Source: Sphingomonas endophytica
GTDB lineage: Bacteria; Pseudomonadota; Alphaproteobacteria; Sphingomonadales; Sphingomonadaceae
DNA: 64,000 nucleotides
Direction of reading: 5' to 3'
Assembly (NCBI RefSeq): GCF_014199415.1
Contig: NZ_JACIJN010000002.1
Location: 1-64,000 of the forward strand
In this document: positions 26,984-33,208 of the stretch, one piece after another
How the letters are laid out: each line of letters opens with the position of its first letter
How positions within the stretch are numbered: the first letter of the stretch is position 1
Translations under genes and position numbers: made by a program
The notes under the pieces: generated by a model
What the model saw: only the letters and a program-made list of their open reading frames with translations
Told to the model about the DNA's origin: nothing
Databases searched by the model: none

Positions 26984-27319
26984 TCAGTCCCGCTCGCCGC
27001 GACGCGGCAGCCGGTTCCAGTGCAGCGACCATGCCGTGTCGTCGTCGACATCGCGGAACAGACGTGCGCGGACCGGTGCGAGGAAGACGGGATCGTCGAG
27101 CACGATGGCGACGAACTCGCCCGCACGTTCGCCGGTACGGGTCGAGCCGGCGCCTACCTCCGGGCCGTCAGTGTCGCCAAGGTGGATGCGATAGTCGGGC
27201 GCGTTCCCGGCATCGGTCGGCTCGGCCGGTACGATGACGAACTCCGTGTCGAAGGACAGCGTGCGGATGCGGCCGGCGAAACCCGTGGACGTGCGCATGA
27301 AGGTGCCGATCTGCGGCAT
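26984..27319 (-). CDS. DUF736 family protein
   Basis: 111 residues from ATG 27319 with AGGAGG upstream. The start MPQIGTFMRTSTGFAGRIRTLSFDTEFVIVPAEP and the end DDTAWSLHWNRLPRR are typical DUF736, a small beta-rich protein common beside traF and relaxase genes in rhizobial and sphingomonad elements. The biochemical role is unknown. Confidence 0.9.
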   Translation of the reverse strand: MPQIGTFMRTSTGFAGRIRTLSFDTEFVIVPAEPTDAGNAPDYRIHLGDTDGPEVGAGSTRTGERAGEFVAIVLDDPVFLAPVRARLFRDVDDDTAWSLHWNRLPRRGERD

Positions 27320-27363
27320 GGGAAAGCCTCCTGGTCGTTGCTGGGATGGTGAAGGGGTGCGGG

Positions 27364-27909
27364 TCAGTGCATCGCCGCGCGCCAGACGAAGCGGCCGTCG
27401 CCGGCCTCGTCGGTGTAGAGCGGCGTCGCCATGCCGATGACCGTGGTAGCGGGCAGCGGGCCGAAGTAGCGGCCGTCGAGGCTGTCCGGCACGGCCGGGT
27501 TCATCAGAAAGACTTCGCCCGAAGCGATACGGCGGCAGCCCCGCCAGACCGGCAACGGGCGGCCGTGCCGGTCCCGGTCGAGCGCGTCGCCGAGTGGCAC
27601 GGCATCGACGGTGACGGCGTTGCCGACGCGACAGACGCGCTGGCCGGGCAGACCCATCACCCGCTTCATCAGCGGCGTGTCGAGCGGCAGATAGTGTCGC
27701 GTGGCGAGGAACCAGGCGAGCGGCCTCGGCGGTGTCACCGCGACCAGATCGCCGGTCGCCAGCCGCCCGGTGGGACGCAGCGCATACAGGCCGACCGGCA
27801 CGCTGGCGGAGGCATTCCATAGCAGGCGCGGCGTCACCTCGATCGCGCCCATCAGGGCCAACGACAGACTGGCGACGACAGCCGTGGTGACATAGCCGCG
27901 GCGGCTCAT
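27364..27909 (-). CDS. traF: TraF, S26-family signal peptidase for the conjugative pilin
   Basis: 181 residues. A membrane anchor (TTAVVASLSLALMGAIEV) precedes the catalytic serine in WNASASVPVGLYAL (the Ser before VPVGLY) and the lysine in LMKRVMGLPGQRV, the S26 dyad. TraF of this type matures and cyclises the TrbC pilin. The ATG at 27909 overlaps the DUF2840 stop. Confidence 0.93.
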   Translation of the reverse strand: MSRRGYVTTAVVASLSLALMGAIEVTPRLLWNASASVPVGLYALRPTGRLATGDLVAVTPPRPLAWFLATRHYLPLDTPLMKRVMGLPGQRVCRVGNAVTVDAVPLGDALDRDRHGRPLPVWRGCRRIASGEVFLMNPAVPDSLDGRYFGPLPATTVIGMATPLYTDEAGDGRFVWRAAMH

Positions 27910-28424
27910 CGCTCGATCTCCCGGCGCTTGAGCCACGCCCGGTGGCGCTCGGCGGTATAGCCGCGCGGCTCTTCGCCGGTCGCGATCCGGTTATGGACAT
28001 GCCGCCAGTGATCGGGCGCCGCGTCGCACGGGTCGACGCCCGCGGCGTCCACCGTGTCGATGTGGCGGAGCACCCGCTCGACCTTCGGCCAGCCTTCGAC
28101 ACGCAGCAGGATGTCGCCGCCGGGACGGACGAACGGCAGCGTCTGGTACGGCTCGCCCGGATCGACCGCGCGCACGATATCGATGCGCGAGGCGACCGTG
28201 CCGTAGTCGTTCGCCGCCCAGCGGACGAAGGCGAAGACGCTCCCGGGCCGGAAAGAGAAGACACGGCGGCGGCGGTCGACGATCCGCTCGCCGACGTGCC
28301 GGCCGAACCTGATCCAGTTCTCCAGCCGCTTCTCGATGTGGGTCAACTCGACATGCGTCAGGCTGTCGAACGGTCGCGCGGACGCCACGGCGAACGTGCC
28401 CGCGCGCATTGCTGCGACGGTCAT
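27906..28424 (-). CDS. DUF2840 family protein
   Basis: 172 residues. The core THVELTHIEKRLENWIRFGRHVGERIVDRRRRVFSFRPGSVFAFVRWAANDYGT is diagnostic of DUF2840, which sits just upstream of traF in this class of element. Likely an accessory transfer factor; the function is unknown. It overlaps the genes on both sides by four bases. Confidence 0.9.
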   Translation of the reverse strand: MTVAAMRAGTFAVASARPFDSLTHVELTHIEKRLENWIRFGRHVGERIVDRRRRVFSFRPGSVFAFVRWAANDYGTVASRIDIVRAVDPGEPYQTLPFVRPGGDILLRVEGWPKVERVLRHIDTVDAAGVDPCDAAPDHWRHVHNRIATGEEPRGYTAERHRAWLKRREIER

Positions 28425-29584
28425 GGATGCTCTCCTCGATGGTGTAAGTCGCGCGCCATCACCGCGGCGAGCGCGGCTTCGGTGCGCAGGATGGCGCGGC
28501 CGATGGCTTCTGGAATCTGCGGCAGGACGGCGTCGCCGAACGCCTCGACGATCAGGCCGGCGGCAGCCGGCCGGCGTCCATCGCCGAGCGCAAGGCGCGC
28601 GTCAGCCAGCCCGGCGGATAGCCCATCATCCAGCCGTAGGTGACGGGCAAGGTCCGCGAGGCTCCAGTCAGCCCGTGTTCTTTCAGCAGCGCCGCGATCG
28701 ACCGGGCATAGGTCCACCGGTCCGGCGCCCGGCCGGTCATCGCCCCGTCGAGCACTGCGTCCATCGTCGGCGACTTGCGCCGATCGTAGGCCGGGGACCA
28801 TGCGTCCATCCGCCGGTCGCGCTTCGTCGGCGTCGGCAGCATGTCGGCCGCGTGACGGAGCAGGTTCGGTGTGTCGACCTGCGCCTTCGCGCCGTTCGAG
28901 CGCCTGCCGCTCTCGATCTCCTGCCGGCTGAGTCGGCGACCACCGTTCGGCTTCACCGGCGTCGGCAGCATCCCGGCATGGCGGCTGGCGTGGCCCTGTA
29001 ACTGGCTCAGCACGTCGCCGCGGCCGCCCCGGTCCGCATCCGATCGCCGCGGCGTCGCCAGCAGCGCGGGCGGCGAGCTGGTCGGGGTCGAAGCCGACGA
29101 GCCAGGATCGCTTGCGCTCGTGGTTGGCGCCGAGGTCTCCAGCACCCACCACGCATGGTTCGCAGGCGTAGCCGAGCGCCGCCAGCGCATCGAGCAGCCG
29201 GTCCGCGCCGCGAGTTCGCAAGTGAGCGCTGTTCTCAAAAGCGAACCAGCGAGGGCGGCAGTCTCCGACCAGCCGGACGGCTTCGAGGTAGAGCCGCGAC
29301 CGCTCGCCGTCGATCCCGCGCCCGCGCGTGTTGGCGACCGAGATGTCCTGACAGGGCGGGCTGCCGACGACGATGTCGGGGAGGAAGCCGAGGTCGGAAA
29401 CAAGTCGAGCTGCCGTGAGGCTGCGCACATCCTCGTAGAGGCGGACATCGGGATTGTTCTCCGCGTAGAGGATGCGTCGCCATTCGACGATCTCGCAGGC
29501 GGCGACGGTGACGAAGCCGGCGCGGTGCAGGCCGAGCGTCCAGCCGCCGGCCGCCGCGCTGAACAGGTCGAGCGCGCGCATCAC
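28421..29584 (-). CDS. C5 cytosine DNA methyltransferase with a compensated double frameshift
   Basis: 387 residues in one open frame, but only the ends look native. The N-terminal half has motif I (LDLFSAAAGGWTLGLHRAGF), PCQ with Cys79, and ENS (117-119). The last 44 residues contain motif X (EAFGDAVLPQIPEAIGRAI). From about residue 170 to 343 the frame is low-complexity Arg/Ala/Gly. The family-like sequence (MLPTPVKPN, MLPTPTKRDRRMD, YGWMMGYPPGWL) lies instead in the next frame, open from 28971 to 28552. A +1 shift between about 29080 and 28975 and a -1 shift near 28555-28600 restore it. It sits where parA is usual in related elements. Confidence 0.75.
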   Translation of the reverse strand: MMRALDLFSAAAGGWTLGLHRAGFVTVAACEIVEWRRILYAENNPDVRLYEDVRSLTAARLVSDLGFLPDIVVGSPPCQDISVANTRGRGIDGERSRLYLEAVRLVGDCRPRWFAFENSAHLRTRGADRLLDALAALGYACEPCVVGAGDLGANHERKRSWLVGFDPDQLAARAAGDAAAIGCGPGRPRRRAEPVTGPRQPPCRDAADAGEAERWSPTQPAGDRERQALERREGAGRHTEPAPSRGRHAADADEARPADGRMVPGLRSAQVADDGRSARRGDDRPGAGPVDLCPVDRGAAERTRADWSLADLARHLRLDDGLSAGLADARLALGDGRRPAAAGLIVEAFGDAVLPQIPEAIGRAILRTEAALAAVMARDLHHRGEHP

Positions 29585-30636
29585 CGTTCGCGCCCTTCGG
29601 CGGCACCGGCACCGGGCCGCCCGCGCGTGCGCGCGACAGCAATAGAGTTAGGTTCTCTGTTAGATTCTAAGTTACGGGCCAGATTCAGCGTTTCGGGCCA
29701 CAGACTTAACTGCGGTTCGTGCGCCCAAAGTCCCGATAGGGCTGCGCCCGAAATCCCGATACCGTTTGCGCCCGAAGTCACGAGCGTTTCCACAGGTCCG
29801 TCCACAGGCACTGTGGACGGCGAAACGGGCCATATACGGAGCAGCTCGCGCCGCCCGTCGCGCGCCATGTCGAGGCGGTAGCCGGGCAGCGGCTGGCGCT
29901 GGACGATGCGGCGCAGGTCGAGCGCGAAGTCGGAAGACCGCGCGAGACTGCCGGACTTTTGGTGGAGGTGCGCGACGTCGAAGGTCCAGCCGTGCGGCTG
30001 GTGGCCGGCGTGCTTGCGGGCGACGCGGTAGAGCCAGCGTTCGATGCCGCCGGTCAGCCGGAAATAGGCTGGGTCGATCGTCAGCACGAGCGAGCGGTCG
30101 ACGACACCGCGATAGAACCACTCGGGCAGGACGAACTCCATGCCCTCGACGCGACCGTCGCGGGTGGTCAGCTCCTCCCACTCGTTGATCCAGGAGAACT
30201 GGTGCCGCCGCCAATGCTCGCCGTGGCGGATGGTGGTGCGGACTACCGTCGATTGCAGCCGGGCGAGCGCGCCCTTCAGCAGCCGGTACTCGCGCGCGCC
30301 GGTGGCGCGGTCGATCGCGAGCAGCATCTGGTAGGGCGTGAAGCGCAGGAAGCGCGAGGTGCGCAGGCCGTGATTGGCGGCCTCGACGATCTGGCTCGCC
30401 GCCCAGATCAGCACGTCGGCGTCCCAGATCGTCGCCATGCCGTGTTCGGGCATGGCGTGGACCTCGACGCGCTGACCGCCGGACTCGTAGAGGATCGGCG
30501 CGGTCCGCTTGGCCTTGGCGAGCGAGAAGAACGGGCGCTCCATCAGGTCGCGCTGGTCGCGCGGCGTGGCATCGCCGATCGCGACGACGAACGGGTCGAG
30601 CTGCCGGCGCTCGCTCCGGGTGGCATCGCCCGACAT
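29581..30636 (-). CDS. repA: Replication initiator protein RepA
   Basis: 351 residues. The RPA/RepA-type initiator pattern is clear: RPFFSLAKAKRTAPILYE, MATIWDADVLIWAASQIVEA, LRFTPYQMLLAI, RLLKGALARLQSTVVRTTI and WLYRVARKHAGHQ. Such genes give ICEs a plasmid-like replication phase after excision. Its 3' part carries direct repeats. It starts immediately after the HTH gene stop with no gap and overlaps the methyltransferase start by ATGA. No parA follows. Confidence 0.9.
   Translation of the reverse strand: MSGDATRSERRQLDPFVVAIGDATPRDQRDLMERPFFSLAKAKRTAPILYESGGQRVEVHAMPEHGMATIWDADVLIWAASQIVEAANHGLRTSRFLRFTPYQMLLAIDRATGAREYRLLKGALARLQSTVVRTTIRHGEHWRRHQFSWINEWEELTTRDGRVEGMEFVLPEWFYRGVVDRSLVLTIDPAYFRLTGGIERWLYRVARKHAGHQPHGWTFDVAHLHQKSGSLARSSDFALDLRRIVQRQPLPGYRLDMARDGRRELLRIWPVSPSTVPVDGPVETLVTSGANGIGISGAALSGLWAHEPQLSLWPETLNLARNLESNREPNSIAVARTRGRPGAGAAEGRER
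29720..29784. repeat. Three iteron-like direct repeats inside the repA coding region
   Basis: TGCGCCCAAAGTCCCGAT (29720-29737), TGCGCCCGAAATCCCGAT (29743-29760) and TGCGCCCGAAGTCACGAG (29767-29784) repeat with start-to-start spacing of 23 and 24 bases. Spacing of about two helical turns is typical of initiator-binding iterons. Because 23 is not a multiple of three, the repeat is not explained by a protein repeat. Confidence 0.75.
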
Positions 30637-30906
30637 TCAGAGCGACGCCTTCTCGGCCGCGGTCAGCGGGCGGGCGGGGAAGACGCGGGTGGCGGTCTGT
30701 TCGGACGCGGACTTGCGCGCACCGATGGCGGTCCACGCCTGGAGGTCTTCGACCGAATACAGGACGCGCCCGCCGACCTTGCGATAGGTCGGGCCGGTGC
30801 CGTAGGTCCGGTGCTTCTCCAGCGTGCGGATCGAGATGCCGAGGAAGCGCGCCGCATCGGGCGCGCGCAGGTAGCGGGGTGGCAACCCCGTCTTGGGATC
30901 GAGCAT
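30637..30906 (-). CDS. MerR/AlpA-like helix-turn-helix protein, candidate recombination directionality factor
   Basis: 89 residues from ATG 30906, GGAG upstream. The body APDAARFLGISIRTLEKHRTYGTGPTYRKVGGRVLYSVEDLQAW is a MerR-type excisionase-like HTH. It heads the operon repA, methyltransferase, DUF2840, traF, DUF736, transglycosylase. In ICEMlSymR7A the small excisionase RdfS heads the corresponding operon and is switched on by FseA. The same role is inferred here from position; it would need to work with a serine rather than a tyrosine recombinase. Confidence 0.7.
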   Translation of the reverse strand: MLDPKTGLPPRYLRAPDAARFLGISIRTLEKHRTYGTGPTYRKVGGRVLYSVEDLQAWTAIGARKSASEQTATRVFPARPLTAAEKASL

Positions 30907-30993
30907 GGTCGGGTCTCCGGCGGTGCATGGCGGGCTGCCGGGGGGTGGCAGCGGGCTATGGCGAACCGTGGCGGAGAACCGGCGGCGTGCAGC

Positions 30994-31025
30994 GTGCCGG
31001 AATCAGGGGGGTGCGATTCCGGCAC
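30994..31025 (-). terminator. Strong hairpin after the DUF2285 gene
   Basis: GTGCCGGAATC (30994-31004) and GATTCCGGCAC (31015-31025) form a perfect 11-base stem with a 10-base loop, 17 bases past the DUF2285 stop. It separates the fseA-like transcript from the HTH/repA operon, so it could be a terminator. No T run follows, and an operator for the downstream promoter is also possible. Confidence 0.6.
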
Positions 31026-31041
31026 CCCGGCGGGATGACGA

Positions 31042-31530
31042 TCAGCCCCGGGGCGGCAGCCGGACGGGGTAGACGAGCAGATCGCGATAGCCGCCGCGCA
31101 TCAGGCGCAGGCCATCGGCGACGAGGCGGCGGGCCTGGTTCTTGCGCGGATCGCTGTCCCAATCGGCCTTGCTGCCACGGAAGCCGAGCAGCACCCTGGC
31201 GATGTCGCGGTAGCTGGCGCCGTCCAGCCGACCGTCGAGCGCGCGCAGGGCGAGGATCAGGCGGGCGCGGGTCTGCGCCGGCAGAACGTGACGCCGGTCG
31301 CCGGGCGGACGACCTTGCAGCGCAAGCCAGAAGCGCACCACCGCGTCGGCGCGCAGTTCGAGCAGCCGGTCCAGCGGCAGGACGACGATGTAAGTGGCGG
31401 CCTTGCTCGGTGGCGGGACGGCGAGCTGGAAGCGGTGCTCGGCGCCGATCGTGCGCCAGACGCCATGCCAAATTCCGTCTGTGGATACGCGCACGTCGAT
31501 ACCGGGAAGCTCGGACAGCCGTATGGGCAT
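31042..31530 (-). CDS. DUF2285 domain, second half of an FseA-like activator
   Basis: Shown from its first internal ATG (31530). The frame is open and protein-like well upstream (FPADPDRPADEAPPFWSPAL, LLPDAFELRHAVPPADDP), back to the TTTCCC site at 31648-31643, so this ATG is probably not the real start. The DUF2285 core is ARLILALRALDGRLDGASYRDIARVLLGFRGSKADWDSDPRKNQARRLVADGLRLMRGGYRDLLVYP. In ICEMlSymR7A the equivalent msi171 product is made only as a fusion with msi172 by +1 frameshifting. The fused protein here would be 263 residues (31834 to 31042). Confidence 0.85.
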   Translation of the reverse strand: MPIRLSELPGIDVRVSTDGIWHGVWRTIGAEHRFQLAVPPPSKAATYIVVLPLDRLLELRADAVVRFWLALQGRPPGDRRHVLPAQTRARLILALRALDGRLDGASYRDIARVLLGFRGSKADWDSDPRKNQARRLVADGLRLMRGGYRDLLVYPVRLPPRG

Positions 31531-31579
31531 CGCGGCCGGATCGTCGGCCGGCGGGACGGCGTGCCGCAGCTCGAAGGCG

Positions 31580-31834
31580 TCAGGCAGCAGCGCAGGCGAC
31601 CAGAACGGCGGTGCCTCGTCGGCGGGCCGGTCCGGGTCTGCCGGGAAATCGCAACCCCCATCGGTCGGTGAACGCGGCCTGTGCCTCGACCGTCCCGCGC
31701 GGCGACGCCTTCACGCGGCGGAAGTCGCGACGATACTCGGGATCGCGGCGTAGGAACTCCCACGCGAAGCCGGCGGTCGAGATGTTCCGAGCATGAGCGT
31801 AAGTGGCCGGCGTGCGCCAATCGATATTTGGCAT
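31580..31834 (-). CDS. DUF6499 domain, first half of an FseA-like activator
   Basis: 84 residues from ATG 31834 with GAGGGG upstream (a second ATG ten codons earlier lacks one). MPNIDWRTPATYAHARNISTAGFAWEFLRRDPEYRRDFRRV is the DUF6499 signature, and it continues TDRWGLRFP. After LRFP the frame turns into low-complexity Gly/Arg/Ala and stops at 31580, while the +1 frame carries on with family-like sequence. This matches msi172 of ICEMlSymR7A, where the DUF6499 part joins DUF2285 to give FseA, the activator of excision. Confidence 0.85.
   Translation of the reverse strand: MPNIDWRTPATYAHARNISTAGFAWEFLRRDPEYRRDFRRVKASPRGTVEAQAAFTDRWGLRFPGRPGPARRRGTAVLVACAAA
31643..31648 (-). promoter_or_regulatory. 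Candidate +1 programmed ribosomal frameshift site
   Basis: On the minus strand the frame-1 codons read TTG CGA TTT CCC GGC. Slipping one base forward after TTT gives CCG GCA GAC, continuing as PADPDRPADEAPP, which joins DUF6499 to DUF2285 without a gap. The shift direction (+1) is the one documented for msi172-msi171. That TTTCCC itself is the slip point is inference from where protein-like sequence switches frames. Confidence 0.65.
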
Positions 31835-31928
31835 GGCGTCCCCTCTTTCCTGCCAGCGCAGCATCGCTGGAAAGAGGAAGCGTCGATTACTGCGACGAAG
31901 ATTTGCAGATGGTCTTTGCCGATATGTA

Positions 31929-31945
31929 GATCGCGTTGCGCGATC
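31929..31945. promoter_or_regulatory. Palindrome upstream of the fseA-like gene
   Basis: GATCGCG (31929-31935), TTG, CGCGATC (31939-31945): a perfect seven-base inverted repeat of lux-box size, about 95-110 bases upstream of the fseA-like ATG. In ICEMlSymR7A this position is controlled by the LuxR-type protein TraR. No LuxR gene is in the window, so the ligand is unknown. The rest of 31868-32060 is gene-free and noticeably AT-richer than its surroundings. Confidence 0.45.
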
Positions 31946-32060
31946 GATATTGGTAAACGACTTCTTCCATATCGGATGTATTTAATCAAGTCTTGGCGAG
32001 CCGGGCGCAGTCCGGCGAGCACGCCACATGCGGCCATGCCGACCTGCGGGAGGCATGGCC

Positions 32061-32085
32061 GCCCGCCGGCGGGTGGCCGGCGGGC
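32061..32085 (-). terminator. Hairpin downstream of the DNA methylase
   Basis: GCCCGCCGGC (32061-32070) and GCCGGCGGGC (32076-32085) form a perfect 10-base stem with a five-base loop, 24 bases past the methylase stop. It probably ends the methylase transcript before the fseA-like promoter region. Confidence 0.55.
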
Positions 32086-32108
32086 GATGCTCGGCATGGG
32101 AGGGCAGC

Positions 32109-32777
32109 CTAAGCGGCGGCCCTTCGGTTCGCCTCCGCCAGCCGGCGGGTGGCGGTGCGATAGTGGCCGTTGTCCAGTTCGATCCCGACCCAATCGCGGC
32201 CCAGCGCCTGCGCCGCCGCCAGCGTCGATCCCGATCCGCTGAACGGGTCGAACACCAAGTCGCCCGGCCGGCTGAACGCCTGGATCAGCGGACGTAGCGC
32301 CTCCACCGGCTTCTGCGTCGGATGGAGCCGGTTGCCCGAATACGGGAAGTCGATCACGTCGGGGATGACGCGCGCCGGCATCCGGGGAGTGCCCTTGGCG
32401 AGAAGATACGCCTGCTCGTGCTCGTAGCGCAGGAACCGCGATGACGAGGCATACCGCTTGCGGAACACCAGATGCCCGACGATGCGGAAGCCCGCCGCGC
32501 GCCACGCCTCCATGAACAGGTCGACCTTGTTCCAGCCGTAGAAGCTGACCGCGAATTCGCCGTCCTTCAGGACCCGGTGCATCTCGGCGAACGCGGGCTT
32601 GAGCCAGCGCCCGTTGTCATCATTGGCGACGCTGCGGCCCTGCCGGTCGCGATAGTTGGTGACATAGGGCGGGTCGGTCAGGATCATGTCCACCGATCCG
32701 GTATCGAACGCCTGCATTACGTCGATGCAATCGCCGTTGAAGATCATGTTGCGGGGGGCGTTGACTGTGGTGGTCAT
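32109..32777 (-). CDS. DNA methyltransferase (N4/N6 amino type, beta-class order)
   Basis: 222 residues from ATG 32777, with AAGGACAAGG upstream. The catalytic motif DPPY (residues 35-38) comes before the SAM-binding motif FDPFSGSGS (176-184), the beta-class order, with a target-recognition stretch between (RKRYASSSRFLRYEHEQAYLLAKG). HPTQKP before motif I is also typical. No restriction endonuclease gene is adjacent, so it is an orphan methylase, probably protecting the element from host restriction or marking its DNA. Confidence 0.92.
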   Translation of the reverse strand: MTTTVNAPRNMIFNGDCIDVMQAFDTGSVDMILTDPPYVTNYRDRQGRSVANDDNGRWLKPAFAEMHRVLKDGEFAVSFYGWNKVDLFMEAWRAAGFRIVGHLVFRKRYASSSRFLRYEHEQAYLLAKGTPRMPARVIPDVIDFPYSGNRLHPTQKPVEALRPLIQAFSRPGDLVFDPFSGSGSTLAAAQALGRDWVGIELDNGHYRTATRRLAEANRRAAA

Positions 32778-33208
32778 GGCCTTGTCCTTCGTGCTGGAGG
32801 TCAGCGCAGCGCAGCGCCGCGTCTGACCTCCTGCCCCTCGGCGAGAGCGGGGGTAGCAAGGGGCAAGGGCGTCCGGGCCGGAGGGGGATCTCCCGACCTG
32901 CACGGAACGGAGGAACGACGTGGAGGAAGGCCGGGGAAACCGGCTCGGACGAGCGTCAGCGATCCCTTGACCCGCGCGTGGGGCAGCGCCCTTAGAATCC
33001 TGCCGCTTGCGGCCGAATGACGAGCAGGCGCCCTAAGCCCCTGTAGCATTAACGCGAACGGAATGATCCCCGCATTATGGGTCCGGCGAGAACGCGTTTA
33101 GATGTTCAATCGCGCCTCACACATGCCAAATAAGCTGGACCCCCTGCTGAGGTCCGACTATCGTACAAGGCGCTCGATCGTGGAAGTGAGAGATGATGGG
33201 GAAATAGG
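32778..33208. other. Gene-free 431-base stretch between methylase genes
   Basis: No open frame looks protein-like. It contains an eight-base inverted repeat GAGGTCAG (32797-32804) / CTGACCTC (32823-32830), directly upstream of the methylase, whose loop is a GCAGC repeat. GC content falls past about 33030, marking the start of the accessory island. Divergent promoters for both flanking genes should be here; none could be fixed. Confidence 0.5.

Noticed and set aside
28552..29448. Separate gene in the second frame of the methyltransferase region
   Set aside because: Its N-terminal half is low-complexity; only its C-terminal part matches a methyltransferase middle region, so it is better explained as a frame change within one gene.
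32131..32145. CTCCGCCA match to the tRNA-Ser 3' end as possible attR
   Set aside because: Only eight bases, inside the methylase coding sequence, and followed by further element-type genes; a chance match in GC-rich DNA.
32940..33000. Promoter TTGACC ... TTAGAAT in the gap before the N6 methylase
   Set aside because: The spacing between the boxes is about 20 bases, too long for a standard promoter, and it is far from the gene start.
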